Positions 47,040-57,869 of a stretch of DNA of 64,000 bases are shown here, piece after piece (position 1 is the first letter of the stretch; every line of letters starts with the position of its first letter). The notes below the pieces were generated by a model that saw only the letters and a program-made list of their open reading frames with translations, was not told where the DNA came from and made no database searches. This DNA comes from Hirundichthys speculiger (Eukaryota; Chordata; Actinopteri; Beloniformes; Exocoetidae): NCBI GenBank assembly GCA_018398805.1, contig JAGFBZ010000567.1, positions 62,001-126,000 on the forward strand, written 5' to 3'. The position numbers and the translations under genes were made by a program.

Positions 47040-47145
47040 GTTTGTTTGTCTTTGGGCTGGATTACAGAGTTCCGTTTCTACCTGTCTCTACCTGTTCTCT
47101 ACCTGGTTTCTACCTGGTTTCTTCTCCGTACCTGACTGACAGAAG
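47040..47145 (+). other. ccna1: Inferred 5' non-coding exon end of ccna1
   Basis: A strong donor AGAAG|GTGAGT at 47145/47146 is followed, after about 350 bp, by the acceptor TTTTTACAG that ends exactly before the ATG at 47493. This suggests a non-coding first exon ending at 47145. Its 5' boundary is not visible. Confidence 0.5.
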
Positions 47146-47492
47146 GTGAGTTATTTCTGAGATCTGAGATCTGAAATGTGCGACAACATTTAAAGATGCA
47201 TGTCTACAGTTTTACACACGTAAAACTTATATTACATTATATTGTATGAGGGTCGTTAATTCTGGTTACCATGGCAACATTGTTCCGACACCATCGTCCA
47301 TTAGAACAAATGTTATTTATTTCAGAAGTGATTCATGTTCAGTTAAAGGTTTGTCAGTGAAGGCGGGGATTTCCTGACTGGTCAACTGAGGTTCAGCGTT
47401 CGTTTTTCCGGTACCGGAGTTTGAGTTTGGACCGTCCCGGTTCGTTTCTGAACGTTCTCTTGTCTCCGTGTCTCCGGTCCTGGTTTTTACAG

Positions 47493-47710
47493 ATGAACTC
47501 GAGCACCAGCGTCCATCACATCAGTCCGACTCACAAAGAAAACATCCCGCCTTCCTCCAGATCCGGAGCGTTTCAGCGCCAGAGGGCCAAGCAGCGGGTG
47601 GTGCTGGGGGCGCTGTCCGATAATGAGCAGCGGGGTCGGTCCCTCAGCCAGGTAGGGGGCCAGCGGGGGGTGCTGGGGGGTGCTGGGAGTCTGAGACAGC
47701 TGTGTGTGTG

Positions 47711-47765
<55 letters not shown>

Positions 47766-50700
47766 TGCGCCGAATCATCTCTGTGGTTGTCAGATATACA
47801 GTCATGGAAAAAATTATTAGACCACCCTTGTTTTCTTCAGTTTCTTGTTCATTTTAATGCCTGGTACAACTAAAGGTACATTTGTTTGGACAAACATAAC
47901 AATAACCACAAAGATTGCTCATAAGAGTTTTATTTAAGAGCTGATATCTTACCATTTTCCATGGTTTTCTTGATTATAACCTAAATCACTTAAGTTTTTA
48001 CATCAATAGCTATGGCGTTGTACTGCCAAAAACACTGCTTTTATGCATTCAGTGTTTTCTTTTCTGTCTGTTTTAGTCACATGATGACGTTTAGTGGTAC
48101 CAGGTTTTAAAATGAACAAGAAAGTGAAGAAAAAATGGTGGTCTAATAATTTTTTCCATGACTGTATAACAGCATCTGTTGTTGTCTTTGGGGCGCCATT
48201 TGTAAAGTTGGTCATGCGGAAAATAACAGCAACATTTTGTCACATTTAGCTTCAAATCATGTTTTAAAAAGTGGTGTGAATTTTTGAAAGTCACTTTTTA
48301 GCACATTTAACACAATATTTGTTAACTTTTCAAATTTAGTCAATATTTAAATCTAAATATAAATGTTAAATCTAAATGTTTAATCTAAATGTTAAATCTA
48401 AATCTAAAAGTTAAATCTAAATGTTATGCCTAAATGTTAAATCTAAATCTAAATGTTTAACCTAAATATTTAGTCTAAATTTTAAATCTAAATCTAAATG
48501 TTAAATCTAAATCTAAATGTTAAATCTAAATGTTTCATCTAAATCTAAATGTTTCATCTAAATCTAAATGTTAAATCTAAATGTTTCATCTAAATCTAAA
48601 TGTTTCATCTAAATCTAAATGTTAAATCTAAATTCTAATCTAAATCTAAATGTTAAATCTAAATCTAAATGTTAAATATTAATGTTGAATCAAAATATTT
48701 AATCTAAATCTAAAACATGCAAATTCAGCTGCCGATAACCGGAAGTACCAAAATAAAAGCTCGAGGAGGTTTAGATTTAGATTTAAATTAAATATTTAGA
48801 TTCAACATTTATATTTAACATTTAGAGTTAGATTAAATATTTAGATTTAACATTTAGATTTAGAGACAGAGACGGAGCAGAGACCATCACTCTGACTGGT
48901 CTGAAGTGACTGATGTCTCTGTCCTCAGGGAAGCCAGTTTTTCAGACAGAGATAGAGACAGAGACGGAGCAGAGACAGAGACGGAGCAGAGACAGAGACG
49001 GAGCAGAGACAGAGACGGAGACAGAGACCATCACTCTGACTGGTCAGAAGTGACTGATATCTCTGTCCTCAGGGAAGCCAGTTTTTTAGACGGAGCAGAG
49101 ATGGAGCAGAGACAGAGACAGAGCAGAGACAGAGCAGAGACAGAGACGGAGCAGAGACAGAGACAGAGCAGAGACAGAGATAGAGACAGAGCAGAGACAG
49201 AGCAGAGACAGAGACAGAGACAGAGCAGAGACAGAGATAGAGACAGAGCAGAGACAGAGCAGAGACAGAGACAGAGCAGAGACAGAGATAGAGACAGAGC
49301 AGAGACAGAGACGGAGCAGAGACAGAGCAGAGACAGAGATAGAGACAGAGCAGAGACAGAGACGGAGCAGAGACAGAGCAGAGACAGAGATAGAGACAGA
49401 ACAGAGACAGAGACGGGGCAGAGACAGAGATGGAGCAGAGACAGAGACAGAGCAGAGACAGAGATAGAGACAGAGCAGAGACAGAGACGGGGCAGAGACA
49501 GAGACAGAGCAGAGACAGAGACGGGGCAGAGAGGAGAGATGGAGGACAGAGACGGAGCAGAGACAGAGACGGAGCAGAGACAGAGCAGAGACGGAGACGG
49601 GGCAGAGACAGAGACGGAGCAGAGACAGAGACAGAGCAGAGACAGAGATAGAGACAGAGCAGAGACAGAGACGGGGCAGAGACAGAGACAGAGCAGAGAC
49701 AGAGACGGGGCAGAGACAGAGATTGAGCAGAGACAGAGACGGAGCAGAGACAGAGACGGAGCAGAGACAGAGCAGAGACGGAGACGGGGCAGAGACAGAG
49801 ACGGAGCAGAGACAGAGACGGGGCAGAGACAGAGATGGAGCAGAGACAGAGACGGGGCAGAGACAGAGATGGAGCAGAGACAGAGACGGAGCAGAGACAG
49901 AGACGGAGCAGAGACAGAGCAGAGACGGAGACGGGGCAGAGACAGAGACGGAGCAGAGACAGAGACGGAGCAGAGACAGAGCAGAGACGGAGCAGAGACG
50001 GAGCAGAGACAGACACGGAGACAGAGCAGAGACAGAGCAGAGACAGAGCAGAGACCATCACTCTGACTGGTCTGAAGTGACTGATGTCTCTGTCCTCAGG
50101 GAAGCCAGTTTTCCAAACACAGCTCCGTGTCCGACAGCTCGCTGGTCCACGTCCTCAGCTGTCCGTCCAGTTCTGGATGTGATCTGTACGTGGAGGACGG
50201 CTCGCAGGTCCCTGTCTTCAGCTGTCCGTCCAGTTCTGGATGTGATCTGTACGTGGAGGAGGCCTGTGAGGTGGTTCTGGTTTCAGACGGCTGTGAGCTC
50301 AGTGATGAAGCTGCTGTCCAGCAGGACGATCATATGAGACTCCTGCTGGAACTCACTTCAGGTTAGTCTGTCCTCCACACAGACGTCCACACAAAGGACA
50401 TGTCTGTCCAGGAGTTTGGATCATTTGAGTCTCTGACGTTGTTCTTGTGCAGGTTCATGCCAGGATGCGTCTCTGCAGTCTGAAGCAGATGAGCGTCGGG
50501 ACTCTCGGGACTGTCTCTGTGTGGACTACGTAGAAGACATCCACCAGATCCTGAGGGACAGCGAAGTCAGACGGACTCATTTCAGATTAATAACTGTGGT
50601 TCTGCTGCAGGTTGTTCACTGCTCTGGTTCTGGTTCTAGAAGAGGTTCAGGGCGGAGCTCGGCTACCTGGACAGACACCCAGAGATCACCAGCGCCATGA

Positions 50701-51692
50701 GGCTCATCCTGGTGGACTGGCTGGTGGACGTGTCCCAGGACTACCGGCTCACCTCTGAAACGCTGCACCTCGCTGTCAACTACCTGGACCGGTTCCTGTC
50801 CCGCACAGCGGACGTGAGACGGGACAAGCTGCAGCTGCTGGGGACAGCTGCGCTGCTGATCGCTGTGTAAGGAAATCAGTGTTTCCCAGTGAGTCGGGAA
50901 CCTTTGTTGGGTTTTGGTCTCTGGTAAACAGCTTCGTCCTGACACCTTGTAGGAAGTACGAGGAGATCTGTCCACCGAAGCTGGACGAGTTTGTCTACAT
51001 CACTGACTCCACCTACAGTCAGAAGGAGCTGGTCCAGATGGAGGAGGCCATTCTGAGGGTTCTGGCCTTCAACCTGTCTGCACCCACCATAAACCAGTTC
51101 CTCCACCTGTTCCTGTCCGTCCAGACCGTCTGTGCGAAGACCGAGAGCCTGGCCCAGGTGAGTAACTGACATCACACCTGCTGATTCCCCTTCTTCAGGT
51201 TCTGCTGCTGTTATTTCTGCTCCCAGTATCTGGCAGAGTTGAGTCTGCTGGAGACGGATCCGTTCCTGCAGTTCAGCCCTTCGCTGGTGGCGGCGGGAGC
51301 CTACAGTCTGGCCGCCTACACCATCAACCAGTCCCTCTGGGTGAGACTGGCAACCTTTTACAGCAGTTATTCCCCTCTAAGAATTAGAAAAACAATTATT
51401 TTGATCGGAATCGCTTTATATTTTAGCCTGACTCTTTACGAGCCTTCACCGGATTTACTCTGGCTGAGATCCGGCCCTGCCTCATCAGCCTCCACCAGCT
51501 GTACGTCAGCGCTGACAGTCGCCCCCAGCAGGCCGTATGGGACAAGTACAAGAGCTCAAAGTAAACCTGGTTTTAACTGGTGCATTCTGGGTGAAACCTC
51601 TGACCTTTGGAGCCTGAGGTCCTCTTCTCTCTGTTAACAGGTACCGTCGTGTTTCCAGGATCAGTCCGCCAGCGTTTTTGCCTCTGCTGTGA
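47493..51692 (+). CDS. ccna1: Cyclin A1 (complete, eight coding exons)
   Basis: Exons 47493-47651, 50100-50361, 50453-50565, 50640-50866, 50953-51157, 51227-51340, 51427-51560 and 51641-51692 join with consistent phases to 421 codons, the usual size. Cyclin A activates CDK1/CDK2 in S phase and meiosis. Visible features: a KEN box (residues 15-17), a destruction box R35-V-V-L38 for APC/C-mediated degradation, and MRLILVDWL (198-206), the hydrophobic docking patch of cyclin box 1. Further on are LNYLDRF-like VNYLDRFLS, KYEEICPP with the CDK-contacting Lys255, MEEAILRVLAFNL, and the C-terminal cyclin fold ELSLLETDPFL. I choose A1 over A2 by synteny with SERTM1 and SPART. Residues 69-110 are a 21-residue tandem duplication. 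Intron 1 is 2.4 kb of repeats with decoy acceptors. Confidence 0.92.
47709..47760. repeat. (TA)n microsatellite in ccna1 intron 1
   Basis: About 25 TA units preceded by a short TG run. Confidence 0.97.
47799..48164 (-). mobile_element. 366-bp TA-flanked MITE, copy B, in ccna1 intron 1
   Basis: TIRs CAGTCATGGAAAAAATTATT at both ends, TA at 47797-47798 and 48165-48166. Identical length to copy A (16644-17009), but the internal order is inverted: TGCCTGGTACAACTAAAGGT is near the left end here and, inverted, near the right end of copy A. Confidence 0.93.
48316..48866. repeat. AT-rich ATCTAAATGTTAA array with inverted arm
   Basis: 48316-48715 is an array of ATCTAAATCTAAATGTTAA units. After a ~55-bp unique spacer (GCCGATAACCGGAAGTACC within it), 48768-48866 carries the inverse complement (TTAGATTTAACATTTAGA). 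The result is a large imperfect hairpin in ccna1 intron 1. Confidence 0.92.
48881..48942 (+). repeat. Decoy copy 1 of the ccna1 exon-2 acceptor
   Basis: Near-identical to 50052-50114: AGACCATCACTCTGACTGGT ... CTCTGTCCTCAG then GGAAGCCAGTTTT. If used as an acceptor it would enter exon sequence and meet TAG after eight codons. Confidence 0.95.
49025..49087 (+). repeat. Decoy copy 2 of the ccna1 exon-2 acceptor
   Basis: Second copy, 144 bp after the first and 1027 bp before the real one, with two or three base changes (GGTCAG, GATATC). Pyrimidine tract and CAG are intact. Confidence 0.95.
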
Positions 51693-51929
51693 TTCGCTGC
51701 TCCACACGCCGTGGACGTGGAGACGCTTCAGCATCTTCGCTTGAGATTGAGTTCATGTAAATGTAAAAACTGAATTTTTATTGTCAAAAACATTTCATAA
51801 TGTAACGATCCCATCAGGGCATTTCTGAATCTATAAAGAGCTGTGGTGTAAATGTGTTCACAGTGCCGTTTCTGCTCGTTTCTGTTGACTTCTGAGGAGA
51901 AAACAACAATCAACCCTAACGATCATTAT

Positions 51930-54190
51930 TCAGTGTGACCTCATCAGCCTGTGACCTCATCAGCGTATGACTTCATCAACCTGTGTCCTCATCAGTCTGT
52001 GACTTCATCAACCTGTGACCTCATCAGCCTGTGACCTCATCAGCGTGCGACCTCATCAGCCTGTGACCTCATCAGCGTATGACTTAATCAACCTGTGACC
52101 TCATCAGTCTGTGACCTCATCAGCATGTGACCTCATCAGTCTGTGACCTCATCAGCGTGTGACCTCATCAGTCTGTGACCTCATCAGCGTGCAACCTCAT
52201 CAGTCTGTGACCTCATCAGCATGTGACCTCATCAGCGTGTGACCTCATCAGCGTGCAACCTCATCAGTCTGTGACCCCATGTGAACTCGTCAGCGCGCGC
52301 TGTCATCAGTGTGCGACCTCATCAGCCTGTGACCTCATCAGTGTGCGACCTCATCAGCCTGTGACCTCATCAGCCTGTGACCTCATCAGTCTGTGAACTC
52401 ATCAGTCTGTGAACTCGTCAGCGCGCGCTGTCATCAGTGTGCGACCTCATCAGCGTGCAACGTCATCAGCCTGTGACCTCATCAGTGTGCGACCTCATCA
52501 GCCTGTGACCTCATCAGCCTGTGACCTCGTCAGCGTGTGACCTCACCAGCCTGTGACCTCATTAGCCTGTGACCTCATCAGTCTGTGACCTCATCAGCCT
52601 GTGACCTCATCAGTCTGTGACCTCAATAGCCTGCGACCTCATCAGTCTGTGACCTCATCAGCCTGTGACCTCATCAGGCTGTGACCTCATCGGTCTGTGA
52701 CCTCATCAGCGTGTGACCTCATCAGTCTGTGTACTCACCAGCGTATGACTTCATCAACCTGTGTCCTCATCAGTCTGTGACTTCATCAACCTGTGACCTC
52801 ATCAGCCTGTGACCTCATCAGCGTGCGACCTCATCAGCCTGTGACCTCATCAGCGTATGACTTAATCAACCTGTGACCTCATCAGTCTGTGACCTCATCA
52901 GCATGTGACCTCATCAGTCTGTGACCTCATCAGCCTGTGACCTCATCAGTGTGCGACCTCATCAGCCTGTGACCTCATCAGCCTGTGACCTCATCAGTCT
53001 GTGAACTCATCAGTCTGTGAACTTGTCAGCGCGCGCTGTCATCAGTGTGCGACCTCATCAGCGTGCGACGTCATCAGCCTGTGACCTCATCAGTGTGCGA
53101 CCTCATCAGCCTGTGACCTCATCAGCCTGTGACCTCGTCAGCGTGTGACCTCACCAGCCTGTGACCTCATTAGCCTGTGACCTCATCAGTCTGTGACCTC
53201 ATCAGCCTGTGACCTCATCAGTCTGTGACCTCAATAGCCTGCGACCTCATCAGTCTGTGACCTCATCAGCCTGTGACCTCATCAGGCTGTGACCTCATCG
53301 GTCTGTGACCTCATCAGCGTGTGACCTCATCAGTCTGTGTACTCACCAGCGTATGACTTCATCAACCTGTGTCCTCATCAGTCTGTGACTTCATCAACCT
53401 GTGACCTCATCAGCCTGTGACCTCATCAGTGTGCGACCTCATCAGCCTGTGACCTCATCAGCGTATGACTTAATCAACCTGTGACCTCATCAGTCTGTGA
53501 CCTCATCAGCATGTGACCTCATCAGTCTGTGACCTCATCAGCGTGTGACCTCATCAGTTGTGACTCATCAGCGTGACCTCATCAGTCTGTGCTCAACCTC
53601 ATCAGTCTGTGACCTCATCAGCATGTGACCTCATCAGCGTGCAACCTCATCAGTCTGTGACCCCATGTGAACTCGTCAGCGCGCGCTGTCATCAGTGTGC
53701 GACCTCATCAGCCTGTGACCTCATCAGTGTGCGACCTCATCAGCCTGTGACCTCATCAGCCTGTGACCTCATCAGTCTGTGAACTCATCAGTCTGTGAAC
53801 TCGTCAGCGCGCGCTGTCATCAGTGTGCGACCTCATCAGCGTGCGACGTCATCAGCCTGTGACCTCATCAGTGTGCGACCTCATCAGCCTGTGACCTCAT
53901 CAGCCTGTGACCTCGTCAGCGTGTGACCTCACCAGCCTGTGACCTCATTAGCCTGTGACCTCATCAGTCTGTGACCTCATCAGCCTGTGACCTCATCAGT
54001 CTGTGACCTCAATAGCCTGCGACCTCATCAGTCTGTGACCTCATCAGCCTGTGACCTCATCAGGCTGTGACCTCATCGGTCTGTGACCTCATCAGCGTGT
54101 GACCTCATCAGTCTGTGTACTCACCAGCCTGTGACCTCATCAGTGTGTGACCTCATCAGTCTGTGACCTCATCAGCGTGTGACCTTCAGA
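51930..54190. repeat. 16-bp minisatellite GTGACCTCATCAGCCT with higher-order repeats
   Basis: About 140 units of 16 bp (CTGTGACCTCATCAGT, GTGCGACCTCATCAGC and others). Large blocks recur: the landmark CAGCGTATGACTTCATCAAC is at about 51962, 52740 and 53348, and GTCAGCGCGCGCTGTCATCA at about 52422, 53029 and 53807. These give higher-order periods of roughly 607 and 778 bp. It begins about 240 bp after the ccna1 stop. Confidence 0.96.
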
Positions 54191-54738
54191 CTGGAACACT
54201 GAGCTGCTCCAGAACTGAGAACATCATTTAAACACATCCAGGTGTTGGAGACGATGTTGGAGACGATGGAGGAAGCTGCTGATGAGGCGGAGCTCCAATC
54301 AGCTCAGTTCTGGTGCACGCTGATGTAAAAGGTTTTATCGTTAATAAAACAGAGCTTTTAGGAAACAAAAGTGTTAATAAAGTAAAAAAAAAAAATCCTC
54401 TGTAGATACAAAACATCTCTGTCCGAAACCACAAGTAAATAAAACTGGAGAAGGATTCATTTAACAAAAAGTGAAAATATACTGTTGAGTGATGTTTCAG
54501 TCGTTTTTGATTTGATGTTTTTTGGACTAAAAGTAAAGTTGTTTAATGCTGAGCATTATTTAGGTTTTTTTTTAGAAAATGTAACCATAGTTAATATTTA
54601 CGATGTTGAACAACAACTTGGATTTTACATTTTTCAGAACATTTTCTCAACTCATGATCCTTTAATCCTTCACACATTTACATGACGTTCTGGTCAGGAA
54701 GGAGAATCAGTGAAGCTGGAACTAAAGATGTCAGACTC
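54191..54738. other. Intergenic, nothing recognised
   Basis: Short unique-looking spacer; no gene supported. Confidence 0.5.
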
Positions 54739-55560
<822 letters not shown>

Positions 55561-56363
55561 TGCCCTACATCTATCTATCTATCTATATATATATAACTTA
55601 GTTGACCTCATAAATCTTTTAATTTTCAGTGATCTATTCCAGCCGGAGACTGCAGACTTTTATTTTGAAAGTCCACAGGCGTCTGGTTTTGCTGATGTTG
55701 AGGCTCCGTTTCAGAGAGGAGCTTTAAAAACTCAGACTCAACTAACTCTGAGTTCAGAGTTGGTCCAGTCAACTCGGAGGTACAGCAGGTAAAGGAGGAG
55801 GTCTTCCTGTTCTTGATTGACAGCTGTCACTGCAGTCACATGGTTTTCAGCGGCTGCAGCGGTGAAGGAAGGAATTCAAACATGAACCCGCTGAAGAGTT
55901 GATGAAGAATAAAAACATTTCAGAGATAACGACTGTATTTAAGAACATTTCACCAACAGCGTCCTCAGAGGAAAAACAACTACATGAATGTTTGGTTGTC
56001 ACGGTAACAGAAATCACCTGTGTTTCCAGGTAAAGTCACATTCAAACTGACGCACGTGAAAGTATCTGAACCTTCCTGTTGTTCTGGAAAAACCTGACTG
56101 AGGCGGTTCCAGCTGGTCAGACCTGCAGAAACAAACACAACCGAGATTTTATTCACCTGTGAAGCTGCTCTGCTCATTCAGGTGATTCCTGCTTCCTCAG
56201 GTGAGCTGATTCCTGCTGGTCTCTCTCTCTGCTTGTATCACTGATTACTAAAACTAGCTGTTCTCTGCCTGTAAATCTCTACTTAATCAACAGAAGTAAA
56301 TCTACTGTAAATGAAACGGGAAGCTTCGACAGGTGACTCTCAGGTGTGTTTCTGCTCGTCAGC
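55561..56363. other. Upstream flank of spart, no gene seen
   Basis: Presumably promoter, 5' UTR and an intron of spart. CTGCTCGTCAG directly before the start codon region could be a 3' splice site. No conserved element was recognised. Confidence 0.4.
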
Positions 56364-57115
56364 ATGGCTGAACCTGCAGAGCTGCTCCTCATCAAGGACC
56401 AGTATGAGCTGGGGTTCCAGTCTCTGGGTGGAGGACTGGAGGCCGAGGAGGCTGGAAGAAGATCAGAAGCCCTGGGGTTCTACAGGAAGGCTCACCTGCA
56501 CCTGACTCAGGGGCTGGACGTTCCCACCGGAGGGGAGGAGCACCAGGGTCCGGTCTGGGACCGGGCCGGACTGCTGCAGCAGAAGATCAGGGACACTTTG
56601 AGGACTGTCACAGCCCACCTTTCTGGAGGAGTCTCAGGTGACAGCAGGTAATCTCTATACAGACTTGGCCAGAGACAGTCAGCCCCCCCACAGCCCCCTC
56701 CACCACCTGTACCCCAGCACACCTGACCCTAACCCTGCAACCACCCCCAGCTCAGCCCCCGCCCCCAGCTCAGCCCCCACCCCAAACCCCTGCTGCTGCT
56801 GCTCCACACCCAGAAACTCTCCCTGCAGCCGCTCTGGTAACTGCAGCCATGGATGATCCAGGAGAGCAGCCCCCAGCCTACACCCCACAGCCCACAGATG
56901 GCCACCGCAGCCTGGCCCGCGGTCCCGCTGAAGCCGGTCTCGGATCGGGACCAGGACCAGGGACCGAAGGAAGCCAGCTGCTGTCCATCTCCTCTGGGGT
57001 GCAGCTGTTCTTCGTGGAAGCCGGCGGGCAGGTGAGCTCTCTGTCGTACCCGGGCTACCTTCGCATCATCACCCTGGACGGCGAGCAGAAGGGCTCCGCC
57101 TCAGCGTTTCTACAG
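56364..57115 (+). CDS. spart: Spartin, first coding region (frame broken as assembled)
   Basis: Frame one from ATG 56364 encodes an MIT-type domain, EPAELLLIKDQYELGFQSLG, EAEEAGRRSEALGFYRKAHLHL and GPVWDRAGLLQQKIRDTLRTV, and stops at TAA 56649-56651. The next frame reads NLYTDLARDSQPPHSP and LYPSTPDP. The third frame, open to the donor at 57115/57116, reads a Pro/Ala linker, then DDPGEQPPAYTPQPTDGH and LLSISSGVQLFFVEAGGQVS, SYPGYLRI, FLQ, all matching spartin order. Spartin (SPG20) is an MIT and senescence-domain protein of endosomes, lipid droplets and lipophagy. Two +1 shifts are needed, or a ~107-bp cryptic intron (56648-56754). Later exons are not in the window. Kozak context AGCATGG supports the start. 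Confidence 0.85.
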
Positions 57116-57868
57116 GTAAGCGTCTGAGCACACCTTCCTCCAGGTGTGTTTGTGCCATGAATGACCATGTTGGTGTGTGATTGATGAACATAGTTGAGTC
57201 TGAGAAGCTATAACTCAGTCTGAGCTCAGTTGTTTTTCTGACTGCGTGGAAGAGAAATTCTCCACATGTTGATCAGACTGATTAACTGGAAAAAGCTCCA
57301 GTGAGATAAAATGTTCTCTGATAAATGAGCTATTAATAAATCTAAAATAAATATCATATAATATAAATATAATCTAAATAAAATGTAGATAAATGATCTA
57401 ATAAATCAGCTGATTTATTCATGATGATGTTTTAGTTGTGGATGCTGAAGCACAGCTTCACAGATCTGTCCAACAATGTATCTGAAAAAAAGGTTTTTTG
57501 TTTTTTAAAGAATATTGTGAGTTAGTTTTGTCTTTATTCTAAGAACTCAGTAGCTAAATCACAATCTCTATATTCAGTTTTATCTGCTGATTTCCATCTT
57601 CTGTTTGATCTGTTTTGGGTTTTTTTTTTGCTTCGGTTCCTTTTGAGAATACAAATGTTTCCTGCCAACTCTACAAAGCAGGTATTATGTAGCGACCCGT
57701 GACTGGGGGGTGGGGTTCTGTACTCTGGTGCTGCTTTGTCCCCCAGCAGGACAATGGTCCCAGTAACAGATGAGTCTGCGCTTCTGTTGTGCTGCTGGTC
57801 AGAGTCTCGTGTCCTCACAGAGGTCGTCCAGGTCGTCCGTTCAGACGTCCGTCTATCAGGCAGCAGCC
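57116..57868. other. Start of spart intron, nothing further recognised
   Basis: Follows the CAG|GTAAGC donor. AT-rich sequence, no exon seen. Confidence 0.6.
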
Positions 57869-57869
57869 G

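Larger units (their letters stand above)
48861..50055 (+). repeat. GAGACAGAGACGGAGCA minisatellite in ccna1 intron 1
   Basis: About 1.1 kb of AGAGACAGAGACGGAGCAG units (6-bp GAGACA/GAGACG and GAGCA blocks), strongly purine-biased on the + strand. It is interrupted at 48881-48942 and 49025-49087 by copies of the sequence that normally ends intron 1. Long RDRDRAETE open frames and their antisense are artefacts. Confidence 0.96.

Noticed and set aside
48906..50066. 386-codon RDRDRAETE protein and its 330-codon antisense
   Set aside because: Minisatellite in ccna1 intron 1; low complexity in every frame.
47493..51692. Assignment to cyclin A2
   Set aside because: Both paralogues share the cyclin fold; synteny with SPART and SERTM1 indicates A1.
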